DNA of 64,000 bases, taken from contig OZ038469.1 of the NCBI GenBank assembly GCA_964036295.1, positions 14,317,591-14,381,590 of the forward strand. Direction: 5' to 3'. Below, in pieces: positions 1 to 12,200 of this stretch; positions within the stretch are counted from its first letter, which is position 1; every line of letters starts with the position of its first letter. Origin of the DNA: Plumapathes pennacea. Taxonomy: Eukaryota; Cnidaria; Anthozoa; Antipatharia; Myriopathidae. The position numbers and the translations under genes are program-made. The notes beneath the pieces are model-generated. The model was not told where the DNA came from and ran no database searches. It was given only the letters and a program-made list of their open reading frames with translations.

Positions 1-1281
1 GAACGAGAATGAGAAAAGTAAGACGGAAATATCCACAGGGGTACGAGTCATCGATTCTTTACATTGAAGGCTGTAGTGAATCATGCTATAAGGTTTAAGT
101 CGTATCTCTCTACAGAAGGTTTGTTTGGCCTGAGAGTTTGTTTCTTTTACTCGGATTTCCAGGACTAAATCCAACGAGGGAGACCAGAAGTTCCTCTGAA
201 TCTGCGCGACCGAGATCCGCAACAACTGGTTCATCCCCACGCTCGGTAAGAAACTTCCGTCCGCGAGTTTGTGTCGTCGATTGAGTTTCAGGCGGTTTCT
301 CTGCTGTATATTGGTTCATAGTTTTGAGCCAGGATTAAACGAGGTACCGAAGTGCAGTTACAGTAATGTTACAGTGTTGCGCTTCCTCTATGGCAGTTAA
401 GTCGAGAAGCTTCTTAAAATACAATTGCTATTTTAAGCTTCGTTGCGGTTCATAATCCGCTAACATTGTGTGGAGGATAGTGCGAGGAACAATATTTCCT
501 TTAACCTGATTGATGATACGCCAATTGCAGATAATGTACTTGATGTGAGACGAGCTGTTTAAAAGCTATTAGCCTCGTGATATCGGACTGAAGTGGCCAC
601 TTGGATAGGTTTCACTTGCAGTGATGTGATTTACTCCTGAAAAAATCAGAATCTAGACAATTGGTCGCTTACAAGAGGTGGTCGCCTAAGAGAGGTTTCC
701 CTTGTAAGGATTTGACTGAACAATCCAAGAAAATGGTGACTTAAGAGCGGTTTGAATTTAGCTGAGTCCTAAGCTATGGGAGGTGATAAGCAAAAAGAAA
801 TAAATAAATCAAACCAAGCCATTCTTGTGGATTTGGAGCTAGTCTAAATCGAGTAGAACCAAGCTTTATGAAAGATTAATGGCCCACCTGTCGAATACTT
901 GCCGTGTTGTGGTCAGAATAAGGCCAAGGGAACACCGATTCTAAACATTGATTTTATGATCAGCCAGAACTAATCGACTAATCGACCTGATTCCTCAAAG
1001 AAGCAAGCCATATTCAGATTGTGGTGTTCTGTGATTTGTGTTGACACATGACCAAATTAATTTTCAAACTAATTGTTCATCGCACTGTTGCCCGTGTCGG
1101 CAGAACCGTTTGTCATGTTGCCTTCTTTTAAGTTTTCCTTCACACACAGACACGAACTCGAACGCGCGCGCGCATGCAAAAAGAAAGACAACAGATATGG
1201 TGCAAACGCAAGTCAGACTAAATGACAAGTTTGCTGTGTTGTTGAAACTCTTTGAAACTAACTCCTGTTTTTCCTCTTCAG
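1..1281. other. Left-edge non-coding stretch, probably intron of the CEP170-like gene
   Basis: No convincing coding exon is visible on either strand. The polypyrimidine tract and AG at 1271-1281 form the acceptor for the first recognisable exon of the downstream + strand gene, so most of this stretch is probably intronic. The short open frames here have no protein-like composition. Confidence 0.5.
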
Positions 1282-4200
1282 ACTGGACTTGCTCGCAGTC
1301 TGTCTGCTCCACATTCAAGCAAGCCATCGCCCCCGAAAGCCTCGTCTTCATCAGTCAAGGTTTCCAGAAGCAAAACTATGACGGCCGTTCTGCGCCGCTC
1401 TTACCCCTCCACGGGAAATAATGACGTCGGTACTAAGAGCCCGCGCTCAGGAAGTGTGGGCAGCGTGTCAGATGAAAGCGAGGCCGATCACCAAAACGAG
1501 GCTTCACCGAAGCAGCAGCCGAGAGAAGTGAAAAATGGAGGGGAAGAGAATGGAAGAAAAATTGAACAATCTGTAACGGACAAAGAAGGGAAGAACGTGT
1601 CTAACAAACAAGCTGTGTCCACTCCGCGTGGAAATAAAACTACCATGTTGCGTGCCCAGAACAGTCGGGAAAATGCAAAGAACGCGACCTTAAAAGGGAA
1701 AATTGCTCCCGTTGTGAGAGCTAGGTCGTCTAAACCTCCATCTCCTTCGACGAATGCTCCCAGTTCTCCGTCTCCTTCTCCAACGATAAAACGGCTCACC
1801 AAGTCACCGTCAGATCAACGAAGTACGAACTCTTTTGACTTTTCGAGTGAGATGGCGAAGGATTTCTCCCGGCGACAGGCGAATGGGTCGCTGAATAACT
1901 CGTACGATTCGACGCAGGAAGCAATTGATGAGATATTCCGGAGCGCTGGCGGCTCGTCGTCATTGCCCGAGTCGCTTCAGATGAAGAGGGAGGACCCGGT
2001 CAACCGCACATTCGTTTTAGGTGAGAAGTTTTTTTTAAATTAATATTCCTCGACAAGAAACTATGTTATGCACATGTGCAGCACTGTTTTGGGTCAACTG
2101 CCTGACGCGTTTTGTCCCTGATAATGAAGTTCCTCTTTAAATGCAGATGATGGAAATAAAGAGGAAGATCTGTCCCAGGCCTGCGCGGAGACTCCCACAC
2201 CAAGCAGTCCAACAGTAACAGATAACAAGAGCCGGCCCACTCCCACGCGGCTGGAACTTCCCGACCATACGCCACCAAACTCGGACGCAGAGGGGGGTGG
2301 GCAGGGGAACTCGCGCGCGCAGCAGCGGCTTATTCCCTTTGCTTTACTCTCCCCCACACGGGCATTTCCGCCACCGTTCTCGGACAAACCTTTCACGCCG
2401 CCGTTCGAGAGCCGCAGTGAGATTTCGGAGGCGAAGTGCACTGCGGGCTCACCCAAGTCTTTGTCGCCCACCAAGTCCCCGTCACCTCCCCCCATTGTTG
2501 AAAGACGGAAGGTTAGGGAAGAGGGTGCGTCGCAGGCCAGACGACAATGGGACGTCACAGATAAGGTATGAATTGTCCCAACAGTTCTTGTGGGAAATGT
2601 ATGAGTGACGTAGAGAGATTGTATAGCCTTATCGGGCTTTGCCTCAGCAAGTCTTCTATATCGGCAGTTCACATACGAGATTTATCGTGTAGAAACCTTG
2701 ATTATTTTATGTTTCAGCCGGTAGAGGACCTCATGTTGTCGTCAATTCACGCGTTTTCTGTGGAACTCCGCCTGGCCTCTGAGTCCGTGTTGTCCAAAGT
2801 CAAGTAAGTGTGACGTCACACGCCGGGAGAACAAAACCGAACGCTTGAAATTTGTGCAAGGAAATCGCTTTTATTTCGTACAATAAAGTCGTCTTTCTCG
2901 TTGTTCGTTTATCGGCGTTTCCCTTTAAAGTCGTTTTCTTTGTTTCTTTTTTGTGAGTGACCGCTTTTCCTTCAAAAACTTAAGGCGTTTTCTGTTTCAA
3001 CCTTTCACCCCCAAGTTCATCATACAATCTGTAGTTCAAAGTGGTGAAATTTTCTTCTCGTTGTTTCGTTTGCGTTCTTGTTACTGTTGGTCTATTTTTT
3101 TGTGCAATGTCTTTATATTTCCCTTGAGCTTTCTTCGTCTAACCGGGCCCTCTTTCTTTTTTTCTTCTTCAGGGGCTTGTATGAGGGAAGTGAGAAGTTT
3201 CCTGGTGAAACGCGATCACGCAGCAACTCTGAAGGAAAACAGGAGCCACAGAGTGCCATCCCAGACTGGAAAAGCTCGCACGCGGTGAGTAGCGCTGAGG
3301 CTGATGGGAAATTCTGATCGCGTTGACTTGTGGATAATCAATCCTTGTTGAAAGCATTCCAAATTCCACGAATTCAGTGAAAGCAGAATATATGATGCGA
3401 TATCACACTCTTTTGAGTTTTTTAATTTTTGGAAATATTTTACATCTTTCAGGAGATCGCTGGTGTTTTCAGAAACTTGCGCAAAGTGGAACTTCGTCTT
3501 CGAAGTAAGTAACGTGAAATATCTAACAGACGATTTGTCCAAACCACTCAGAGACTCGAAGAGATTATTTGGAAGAGTGTGTGCGGGTCAGATGGAGAAA
3601 TTATTTTAATGAATAACAGTATATCTCTAGATTTTCGAACACTGTTCAGATTTCCAGTCCGACCTATCAACGAATACACAGTGGCTTACCAAATTAATTT
3701 TGATAGTTTGATAGTTATAGTTTACTGTTGATGAGATTTTGGCTGTTGACGTCTGAAGAGGTTTTTTTTTTTTTTTTTTGTCGTACAAGTGCCGTGCCTT
3801 GCCCTATTAATAGGATACGAATAGAATGGTGAGAAGAAGCACAACTCAAAGCTATCTTTTTCTTTTGACCACAGCCATGGACCAGGCTCTATCGATAATG
3901 TGTCAGTCCGCGGTGAAAAAAGAACCCGAAGAGGTAGGAGTGCGAGAAGTCTCGGTTTAATAGTAAAATTGCTCACAATCAGAACCACTGAAAGCTTGCA
4001 AATGATAATTGGGAGTGTTTCGAAGTTCCACCGATCAGGAAAAGGAATGTATATGCAGTTTATTTGGCCTGATTACCCATCATGCATTCAATACCTTGAA
4101 GGTTCTATTGAAGTTCATTTTAAGGTTACAACGAGCAACTTGTATCTCTATATTTTCCTCGTTTATTCAGACGCCGGAAAGACGCTTCTCCATGGCAGAT

Positions 4201-4624
4201 ATGTCAAAGTTGGGTAAGTGTTGCGTACAAGCTGTTTGGTGTGCATTTCCTCTGTGATATCATGTCATAGATTTTGCAGAGCATGAAGGGAGAGATACAT
4301 TCTTGCTCAATATAATACGTAAGAAGAAACCCAGGTGTTCACAGACTTTTAAGTGAAGTAGTGGTGAGAGGAGGAGTTAGTCTTCGATACGAAGAGAAAG
4401 AGGAGAGAGAGTAAAGTTTAAAATTGAAAGAAAATATGTTATTTTACTTAAACTGTAATTGTTCCATCATAATTTATTTATTGGTCAATTTTTTGTCTTC
4501 CCCAGGCTCTCAGAATTGGCGCGAATTCAAGATCAGGGCGCGTCGTAACTCGTGGGCGATCGAGCACAGAAATCAGTTCCCAGTACCAGCCGAGTCAGAG
4601 GAGGAGGAAGAGGACTCACCATGA
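1282..4624 (+). CDS. CEP170-like protein, C-terminal part (5' partial, 8 exons)
   Basis: CEP170-family proteins are centrosomal, microtubule-binding scaffold proteins with an N-terminal FHA domain, a long disordered middle and a conserved C-terminal helical region; the FHA part would lie left of the window. Exons read in one frame with consensus splice sites: 1282-2020, 2147-2565, 2718-2803, 3173-3284, 3453-3504, 3875-3933, 4171-4213 and 4506-4624 (TGA 4622-4624). The first two exons encode Ser/Pro/Lys-rich low-complexity sequence with many SP sites. The later exons encode helical segments (PVEDLMLSSIHAFSVELRL and EIAGVFRNLRKVELRLR) that resemble the C-terminal helices of CEP170/CEP170B, followed by QNWREFKIRARRNSW and an acidic tail ending EEEEEDSP. 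Splice phases agree across all eight exons. The identification rests on remembered similarity of the C-terminal helices and is moderate; the exon structure is strong. Confidence 0.6.
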
Positions 4625-5246
4625 ATAAACAGCAACAACATTAGACGTTATTACAGTGTGACAAGAACGACAAGAATAACACTAGCAAATAATAATGACA
4701 GAAGTAATAACTAGAACAACAACAAAAAGTAATACTAATAAACATAGCAGGAAATACTGACACTAGAAACGATGATAGCAACTAGAATGAAAGGACGATA
4801 ATGCTAATGTCAACAACAACAATAGGAATCAAAGCGAGTATTTTAGATTCCAATTCTTTAGTTATTTTATAAATAGCAGTCCCTTTGATTTCAACGAATT
4901 CTATTCTTCACTTTGATGAAGAATATACTATCAACTGGGAAAAGGTTACTGTTAAAACTTTTGTTAAAAAGAGAAATTTTCATTCTTGGCGTCGGTGACT
5001 GCCGACTTTGTTGAGTTGTGGCAGGTTCTTGGCTATTTTTAAAAAGGCACTTCTCTCAAGCAAGAACGTTCACCGGTCTAATTTTTGCACTCGCCAGTTT
5101 GTGTAAATAGAAAACCTACGAAGAAACTGTTATTACTTTCTTTTTTGTACAAAAAGAGAGTGCGTGTAAAAAAAAAAAAAGAAACAGTTTAAGAACAATA
5201 TGTGCTCGACTAGTGTGAACGAAATTATTACGAAAACGGAGTGGGA

Positions 5247-5252
5247 AATAAA
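5247..5252 (+). terminator. AATAAA polyadenylation signal of the CEP170-like gene
   Basis: A canonical AATAAA lies 623 bp after the stop codon at 4624 and is followed by G/T-rich sequence (AGTTGGTGCTTTGTGTGT). This makes 4625 to about 5280 the likely 3' UTR. That UTR is rich in AAC/AAT trinucleotides and A-runs and has no other feature. Confidence 0.5.
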
Positions 5253-5280
5253 AGGGTTCACAAGAAAAAGAAAGTTGGTG

Positions 5281-6465
5281 CTTTGTGTGTATTTTTCGGA
5301 GTAATTGTCAGAGTTTATTTCACAGCAGCTGAAACATTACCCTCACCCTCTCACTGACCGACGTACAGTCCCAGCAGTGATGTATCACACAGCATACTCT
5401 TGTTTTTACCCGGAGCTTCTCATTCCCTTGTGGCGTTTGGAAGCGAGCAAGACTTTTAAAAATAGGTCTATTAAAACATCTAGAAAAATCTTCATTAGTA
5501 TATAGAAGGTTGTAAAAGGTACCCCTTTTGGTTGGAGTCTCCCCGTACAACACAGCTCCCATCCACCACATACACACACAACAAGTATAAGAGTCAAATG
5601 AGTTATACCTTGGCATTTATACCATGAAATTTGCGTGTTACGTTGCTAATGCCTTTTCTTGCACAGACAACTACATTTCCTTAAATGGAAGCATACTTGC
5701 TCCAGTTTTTAGCCATAAAACCTGAGCAAAATCTAAATGCTCACAGTCCAGCTCTCCGCCTTTCGGTTTATGAATCATGCAGTTCACTACACCTGACTGA
5801 GGGATGTACATTGCTAAGCAACAATATCTCGAGGCGCGTTCAGTGCGAAGGCTTCTTTAAAATTCACTCGCATTGAATACGCAAGCGCTACCCTTTGTAC
5901 ATACTATTGAGATATGTACATTCGTTCCTAAAGTTTGCACCCATTAAGACGGACCACTGCCCACCAAACATGTTAAGCCAGCTTTGCATCTATAATATAC
6001 TAACGAAAGCTCTGCTACCATCGCACACTGCACGGTCATTTCAAACTGATCAAGTCTGATTGATCAAGCGGCACAAGAACAAGAAAAAAATAACCGTCGT
6101 ATGAACAGGGACGACGGAATAAATATTTTCCTCTGTACTTTGTGCTTGCGTCGCTATTTCGAACGAGGGAAGTCAAACCGGGACGACGAAAGCGCAAACT
6201 TCGCCGGCCATTTTGGGATCAGTGCTTGTTCCCTCAGCTTATAATCACCCCTCCCCACCCCTCCTCCTCACCATTCTTTATCGTTCAATGATAATTATGC
6301 CTATGAACAAGTTTTCGCTGTTCTCGAAAGCAATCATGAAGTGCAGGCTCGGTCTGGTCCGGTAACTTGAGCGAAGCTTCCCTCCAAGTGAGGTATCCAT
6401 GGTCGATCTAAACCAAAGAGCAGTTTAGATTCAGTTGTTTAGTTTCAACGTCTCCTTTGAACTCG
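5281..6465. other. Intergenic spacer, nothing recognised
   Basis: The spacer lies between the CEP170-like 3' UTR and the small heat-shock gene. Open frames are short and lack protein-like composition, and no structured RNA or clear repeat was seen. The part next to 6466 should contain the 3' UTR of the minus-strand gene; I saw no canonical polyadenylation signal there. Confidence 0.4.
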
Positions 6466-6966
6466 TTACGTGTCTCCAAACAGAGAAATATTTCTTTTTT
6501 TTCCCGAATCAAGCTCCTTGTACGTCGTCTGCTCTGAACCAAAATTAAGACCGAGATCCTGCGATCTGATTCGCGGCCCTAAATCGCACGTGACCGTTGC
6601 TGTGAGGTCATCGAAGTACGCTGTCTTTATAGTCGACTTCCTGCTTGAGGAAAACTTGACTCCTTCCAAAATAAACATCCCATCTCCAGCGCTAAATCGA
6701 CCTCTGATTTCTTTCGGATCGACTCCATCAGGAATTGGGATTTTTCTGGTAAACTTCTTTCCTTGGATACCATTCTGAATGCCTTGGCATCGCTTTCCAA
6801 TCACGGTCACGTGATCTTCGTCAACTGACCACGTGATGTCCTCAGGTCGATAATTCCCAATGTCGAGGGAAATAATTTTGATTGTCTCTCTTTTGGCCGG
6901 GCCGGCGGCAGACGTGTTTTGGTCATCAGGAATAAACTCCGAGGCAATAGATGTTTGTCTGATCAT
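6466..6966 (-). CDS. Small heat-shock protein (alpha-crystallin/HSP20 family)
   Basis: The 166-residue protein is an ATP-independent holdase chaperone type. One alpha-crystallin domain spans roughly residues 25-105: IISLDIGNYRPEDITWSVDED begins it, then HVTVIGKR, then FTRKIPIPDGVDPKEIRGRF and GMFILEG, the last corresponding to the usual G-x-L-x-(I/L/V)-x-(A/G) strand. The N-terminal region is short and the C-terminal tail is long (about 60 residues) without an obvious I-x-I/V motif, which is atypical. I start at the first ATG (6964-6966). An upstream in-frame GTG at 6975 is not needed. On the minus strand a T-rich tract ending TTTTTTAG (about 6988-6995) could be an acceptor, so a 5' UTR intron or a short upstream coding exon is possible. 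The reading frame itself is intact. Confidence 0.85.
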   Translation of the reverse strand: MIRQTSIASEFIPDDQNTSAAGPAKRETIKIISLDIGNYRPEDITWSVDEDHVTVIGKRCQGIQNGIQGKKFTRKIPIPDGVDPKEIRGRFSAGDGMFILEGVKFSSSRKSTIKTAYFDDLTATVTCDLGPRIRSQDLGLNFGSEQTTYKELDSGKKRNISLFGDT

Positions 6967-7035
6967 CTCGACCACTCTTTTAGAAAGGCTAAAAAATAAA
7001 CAGAAAACAAAAAGGTTAACACTGAGATCTGGTTT

Positions 7036-7231
7036 ACTCCAAGAGTGATCAATTCAATTTTCTCTTTCCGTTTCTCGCATGATATCTTCCACAGTAAGGA
7101 AAACTTGACTTGCGATACCCTGCTCAGATGAAAGCCGATTAATATATCAATTTTCATTACAACACACACGCCTTCTTCTTAAAAGTTGGGAGAAGCAGTA
7201 CTTTGAGCTTGGGAGTGCAAGAGTTAACCCT
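7036..7231. repeat. MITE family B copy (CACTCCCAAGAGTGA-type ends), diverged
   Basis: The stretch begins ACTCCAAGAGTGATCAATTC, ends CTTGGGAGTGCAAGAGTTAACCC and contains the family hallmark GATACCCTGCTCAGATGAAA. Related copies are at 19981-20195, 22236-22459 and 46380-46588. The two ends are inverted relative to each other, as expected for a short foldback MITE. Confidence 0.7.
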
Positions 7232-7666
7232 TAAATCTAGAGCTTTAAATACAAATTCTTCGTGCCATTTATATAGATTGTAAGTAATCAGATTTTCATA
7301 CCATATATCCCTGCTACAAAGAGAACAATAACTTCAAACGCTCCCGCATCCAAGGGTCACAAGACAGTAACCTCTAGAATGCTGTTCAATAAATTAATAC
7401 AAAGCGAACAGGCTGTAACAGTATCTCTTTTTGCCCTTATTCTGGGGACGAGAAAGTCTATTGCACACCAGTTCAAATGGCGGGAAAATGTGCTGGTTCC
7501 TTAGTTTCGGGGGATGAGGGAGACACAGATTGAAGCAGTTTGAAGTAAAACATTTAAACAATGGGAAAAATAGTTTTGGTTAGCGTCGACATAGCGATAA
7601 AACTTACGTGAATATACTGAAAGGTGTAAAAACTATGTTCACTTACGTGTGTACTGCACGATGTAA

Positions 7667-7885
7667 AGGTGGTGTTACACTGGTCGATTTGCAAGGACGA
7701 TTTGCAACGATACGATGTTGCGCTAAACACCGTTGGGGTGTAACACCCCACTGCGAACGATTTTTCGCGATGTTTGCAGTGCTGCAACGCATTGAAAGTT
7801 TTTGAAAGCGATTCAAAAACTTGCAACACCATTGCGTAAATTTCGAGGGAATCGGCGTTGCAAATCGACCAGTGTAACACCAGCT
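7667..7885. mobile_element. Harbinger-like MITE, family A, copy 1 (219 bp)
   Basis: The terminal inverted repeats are AGGTGGTGTTACACTGGTCG on the left and CGACCAGTGTAACACCAGCT on the right, extending into TTTGCAA/TTGCAAA. The element is flanked by TAA at 7664-7666 and TAA at 7886-7888, a 3-bp duplication typical of PIF/Harbinger elements. A second copy of identical length is at 14419-14637. There is no transposase, so it is non-autonomous. Confidence 0.88.
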
Positions 7886-9165
7886 TAAGTGCTGATTAGT
7901 GCTTAGAACGTTAAAGCAAAGCAAGCAGTAACGCAACTAAGTGACTATATTCCTAGGTGCAGTTGCTGTAGATAACTCAGCAAAATGAAAGAAGTAACGA
8001 TTTCCCACGACCGAATCTGCTGTGTACGTAAAAACGTATCAAATAAACAAATGCAAGCAAACCTGCCAGGACTCCACTGAACAATGGATCCAGCCTCTTC
8101 ATCAACACGACAACTGACAAGCACTTACAAAAGGTGAAACCGCAGCTGGATGTACATATGGATATACACAAGGTTCTAGAACAGCGGCCTACTCTTCAGA
8201 CCACTAAACTCCGATGTCGGCACGGCTCACATACAAGATAACTCAAAACTGGCGGTTTCTAAGGAAGTTGCTATTAAAGGCATACGAAATGTTGATAATT
8301 GGACACGCAAACAGTAATAAGGAGTTTATAGCTGCAGGGCAGACGTACCACAGAAAAGTTCATAAAATTATGACTCACTTCAGAGGCGTGTGTGTCGCTA
8401 CGGTTTTTGGCATGCCTGCTATTTCGGCATGTGTTTTGTGGGTGTATTTCGAAGCGTGGTTTAGTGCGAATTTCACAGTGTCATGCTTCACTTGTTTACT
8501 TTGTAGGGAATTATTTTTTTCGGAGATTACTGCATAAAGAGTTCATATTGAAAACAAAACAAGGCAGATTTGCATATAACAATTTAGATGACATAAACAA
8601 CGCTCCCGATCCCGGCAATGATTCACGATCAGAACTTCGTTACCAACATGAAACAGACCGAATACTTGATCCGATGAAAATGTGCAGCAGATTGGGAAGC
8701 TCAGATCGGAACCTTTGAGCAAGTGACTAGGAAAAAAGAAAGGCCGCATCTCTTAATTTTTGGCGACTTCGGCGGAATATTCTTCAGATAGCCGCGGAGC
8801 CACCGAAAAGTTAATTTGTATTCCACGGCGGAGCCACCAGCAATCGAAATGCCGTGCCAATTGTAGGCTGCAGGTTGCTCTTTCATAAATGTATCATGTT
8901 TTTTTTTTTTTTTTTTTTTTTTTTTTGAACACGCATCAGTGACCTGCCAGTGTATTCCACAGCTGCTTACGCGTGTTTTCAATACCTACATGTTAAACAA
9001 GGCTTAAAAATACGTAAGTTTTAATTAAAAATCAGCCCTATAATCATTTCACTGCCAAAAGGTGAATTAGACCCTACCTAGACACTCCAACTCCTTAACT
9101 GTCACCAAAAAGGTGTGACCATAAAGCTCCTAATTCTCAATAGCAGTGTCCACTGGGTAGGTATG
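7886..9165. other. Gene-poor spacer
   Basis: I see no coding exon or RNA gene. A T-run of about 26 bp lies at 8901-8926. Short open frames here lack recognisable protein sequence. Confidence 0.4.
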
Positions 9166-9166
9166 A

Positions 9167-9255
9167 AACCTGGACCTCCCTCTCTCTCTTTTAGACCAGG
9201 TCCATGGACTCGACCCAAAAGTGGCGTCTATGGTCCCGGGGTCCAGGTTTTATAC
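9167..9255. repeat. Short imperfect inverted repeat
   Basis: ATGAAACCTGGACC near 9167-9181 is inverted as GGTCCAGGTTTTAT near 9240-9253, enclosing about 60 bp that includes a nested ACCAGGTCCATGGAC. It could be a very small MITE or a chance hairpin; no target duplication was identified. Confidence 0.35.
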
Positions 9256-12200
9256 ACACCCGTGGTCATCTCCTCCTGAACTGTAAAATGAAACCTACAG
9301 GTGTGACCACTTGATACTGAACGGTGATACTGAACGTGTTATCGTCTGGTGACCATCTTGAAGACGATCTTGGACACTTAAAAAAGAAAACCTTTCTGAA
9401 CTTGCGAATATTAAGTAAGTAATCGCATTGGACTAATCCAGACAAACAACTGACACCAGACAACTTCTCCACACCTTTGATCACCTGTTGTACCAAGCAT
9501 TTACAGACACGTTTGCCCAGTCTGAATATAAGTGGGTAAAAGGACGAAGAAGGATGACAAATCACTGGCTGAAATGCGAGCAACGCAAAACCTCTCTTGA
9601 ACTTAAAACGCATGCTTAGTGCGTACTGGAAACTGCTCACTTCTGTACTCCTTGAAGGCGCGGATCTATATTGCTTGTCTGCCATTCACTGTCCAGCCAG
9701 TATTCTGTCCTTCATCAGTGCGATGTTTCGCGTGCGTGTATAAAATATTAGCTTTTTATCAGCGTTCTAGTCACCACTGTTATTCTTTATCGCTATACAT
9801 TATTATTCGTGTTTGGCCAAGCTTACATTATTACATAACAGCATGTTACACTAAAAACAAAACCCGTGGATTGCGTGTGACTGTTTCTCTGTTTCCCTGC
9901 TTCTAATATTCGTTTGTGATCCAGGTTAATTCAGTTACCGCCTTCTAGTTTGTTATTTGTGACAGCAGACAATTCTTATTTGTAGCAAACGAGTCAATAT
10001 TATCGCTTGGGACTACAACTATACTTTGGGCGACACATCTCATTTTCAGACTCCGTCAGAACAACCGCCCAAAACCCTTACAACAGCTTGCCAATATACA
10101 GTCATGTCTTCCCGTCGGGTGGACGGGGTAAAAAGGGAAAGAGAGAAACGCTACCTTGAGGAAGAGTGCATTCGACGAACCGGCAGACCAATAGCAACCG
10201 CTAAAACCTTTAGGAACATATGCTCATTTAACTTTAAGGTCAGGCTAAAAATAGTGCTAAAAATTTACCGGACCAATTCATTTCTAGAAGCAGAGAGAAC
10301 GTAACTTACCGAGATAGAATGTGTCGACTTATGCTCTCATCCAGTTGTTTAGATTATTCACAAAAGACGGACTAATTTGTGTACAGAAGGTTCCAGAATT
10401 TTTCGAGTGTTGTCACGCAAATAAAGGACAATTTGGACCCGACAGTGTTCAATCTTGAAAACTGAAATGGGACGTGTTTTGATAATTTTATAAGACAGTT
10501 CTTGCACAAGCAAATGGAGCAAAACAAGTCTTCACTACTTGCATAAATATGGGGGCAAACGTGGAAGATGAATAAAGACAAGAATTTCCGTTTCTTGTTT
10601 TTTCCGGTCACACAAACATAATCAGTGGGTGTCCCAACAGGATACATTTTAAAGATACATCGTCTGTATTTTAATATTCTGCTGAAGGAAACGTCCCAGC
10701 TCCATGCCATACAAATAAATCACAAGACAGACCGTGGAATAAAATATTTTTTTTAGCCGAGACAAGAAGACCGAAAAGCTTTCAGTTAAACTATAGCAAC
10801 TTCTTTATGCTGGGTTATTCGTTGGAAGGTTCAAAGAAATCGTGTTTAAACTACAATATGATAATAATTTTGATTCAAAATCGAAAGGGGAAACCCATGG
10901 CTTTCGAACCCCTCGCAGCTGTTCAAACTCATTTTTCTCATTCGGCTCTAGAATGTTCTTACCACACAGAAAGTAAATTATGCAAACAAAGGCTAGTAAT
11001 GCTGGCACTTTGACTATTTCGGTTGATCGCTTTTATTCGTTCGTACTGAGCAATTTAAGGGACAAGTCACACGGCTTGGATTGCACGCAAAGGAACTATA
11101 TAGTAGCTCATAGTAAAAAAAATGTATTAAAAAGAAAATAGAGAAGAAAAAAGAAATAAAAACTCGCAAAAAGGAACAACCACACATTGGACACAAGCCT
11201 CAGCTGAGATAATAAATCAGGCGGTGCGAAAAGCAAAGGAAAATATAGAAGAGGACAAAATACGCAGAAAAACAAAGAAATCGCACAAAAAGTGTCAAAC
11301 AACTTCAAGTAAGCAACCTTCTGTGGATTACAAATTGAAAAGCAATTAATTAACCACTTTAGAACACACGAGAAAGCTGGCCTTATTACTGAAGCGTGAG
11401 ATGCGCCTTTCAGAACATTATTTCCAACATTCATCCTGCAATAATAGCTGAGAACGAAATAAAACAAGCTCAGAAAATTAAAACGAGCACTGGGCATCTG
11501 GACATACCAGTCTAGCGAGGAATTGTTAGTTGAATTGGCCGATCGCTGCAGCACTTTCCGAGACGACCGAGCGACGAAAATGGAGTTGTATAAAATAGGT
11601 GAAAAGTCGATGCTTCATGGTCACTTGCCATAGCGTCGGTCATCTTTTCATCTTCTTGTCGTAAGCTCTCATCACTACCTCCATGCTATTTTTTTCGTTG
11701 CGGATAGTTTTTGTTCTATTAAAGCTAACCACACACAAATGTGAGATATGCCGGGAAAAAAAAAATGGGATAGAACTTTTGAAATAGGTCCATAAATACA
11801 CAAAAGTCTACTAATTGGAAAAGGAAATTTACGTTTTTCAAAATTTTGTGTTTCTCAAGATTCTACAAGAAAGTTCTAAAGACATCAAAACAAGACCAAA
11901 GTGGAAATATTAATAACTGTGGCCTTGTATGTTTGAATAAATTTGATCAACTACTCAGCCGCAATGACCTGTGGTCTAATATGGTCAATTATTTCCTATT
12001 CCAGAACTTTCGGATTGTATTCCATCTTGAATATTTTTTACACGTTCTAAAGGATCAAAGTTTGTCGAAATTTCAACGAAAATATGTCAGCGTTTAGGTG
12101 CAAATGGCAAGTTCCTGACATAGTCGTCGGCGACAAGCTACGGAACTTCAAAGAAGCCCTCTTGCTCACGATGCTGTATTATTATTATCCAATCTAGTGT

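Noticed and set aside
2094..2672. 192-codon open frame on the minus strand opposite the CEP170-like exon
   Set aside because: It overlaps the Ser/Pro-rich + strand exon (2147-2565) whose splice sites and phases fit a gene; the minus frame is a shadow of that composition.
11108..11554. 148-codon minus-strand frame rich in Phe, Leu and Ser
   Set aside because: It comes from an A-rich + strand region, has no recognisable domain and no splice or promoter context.
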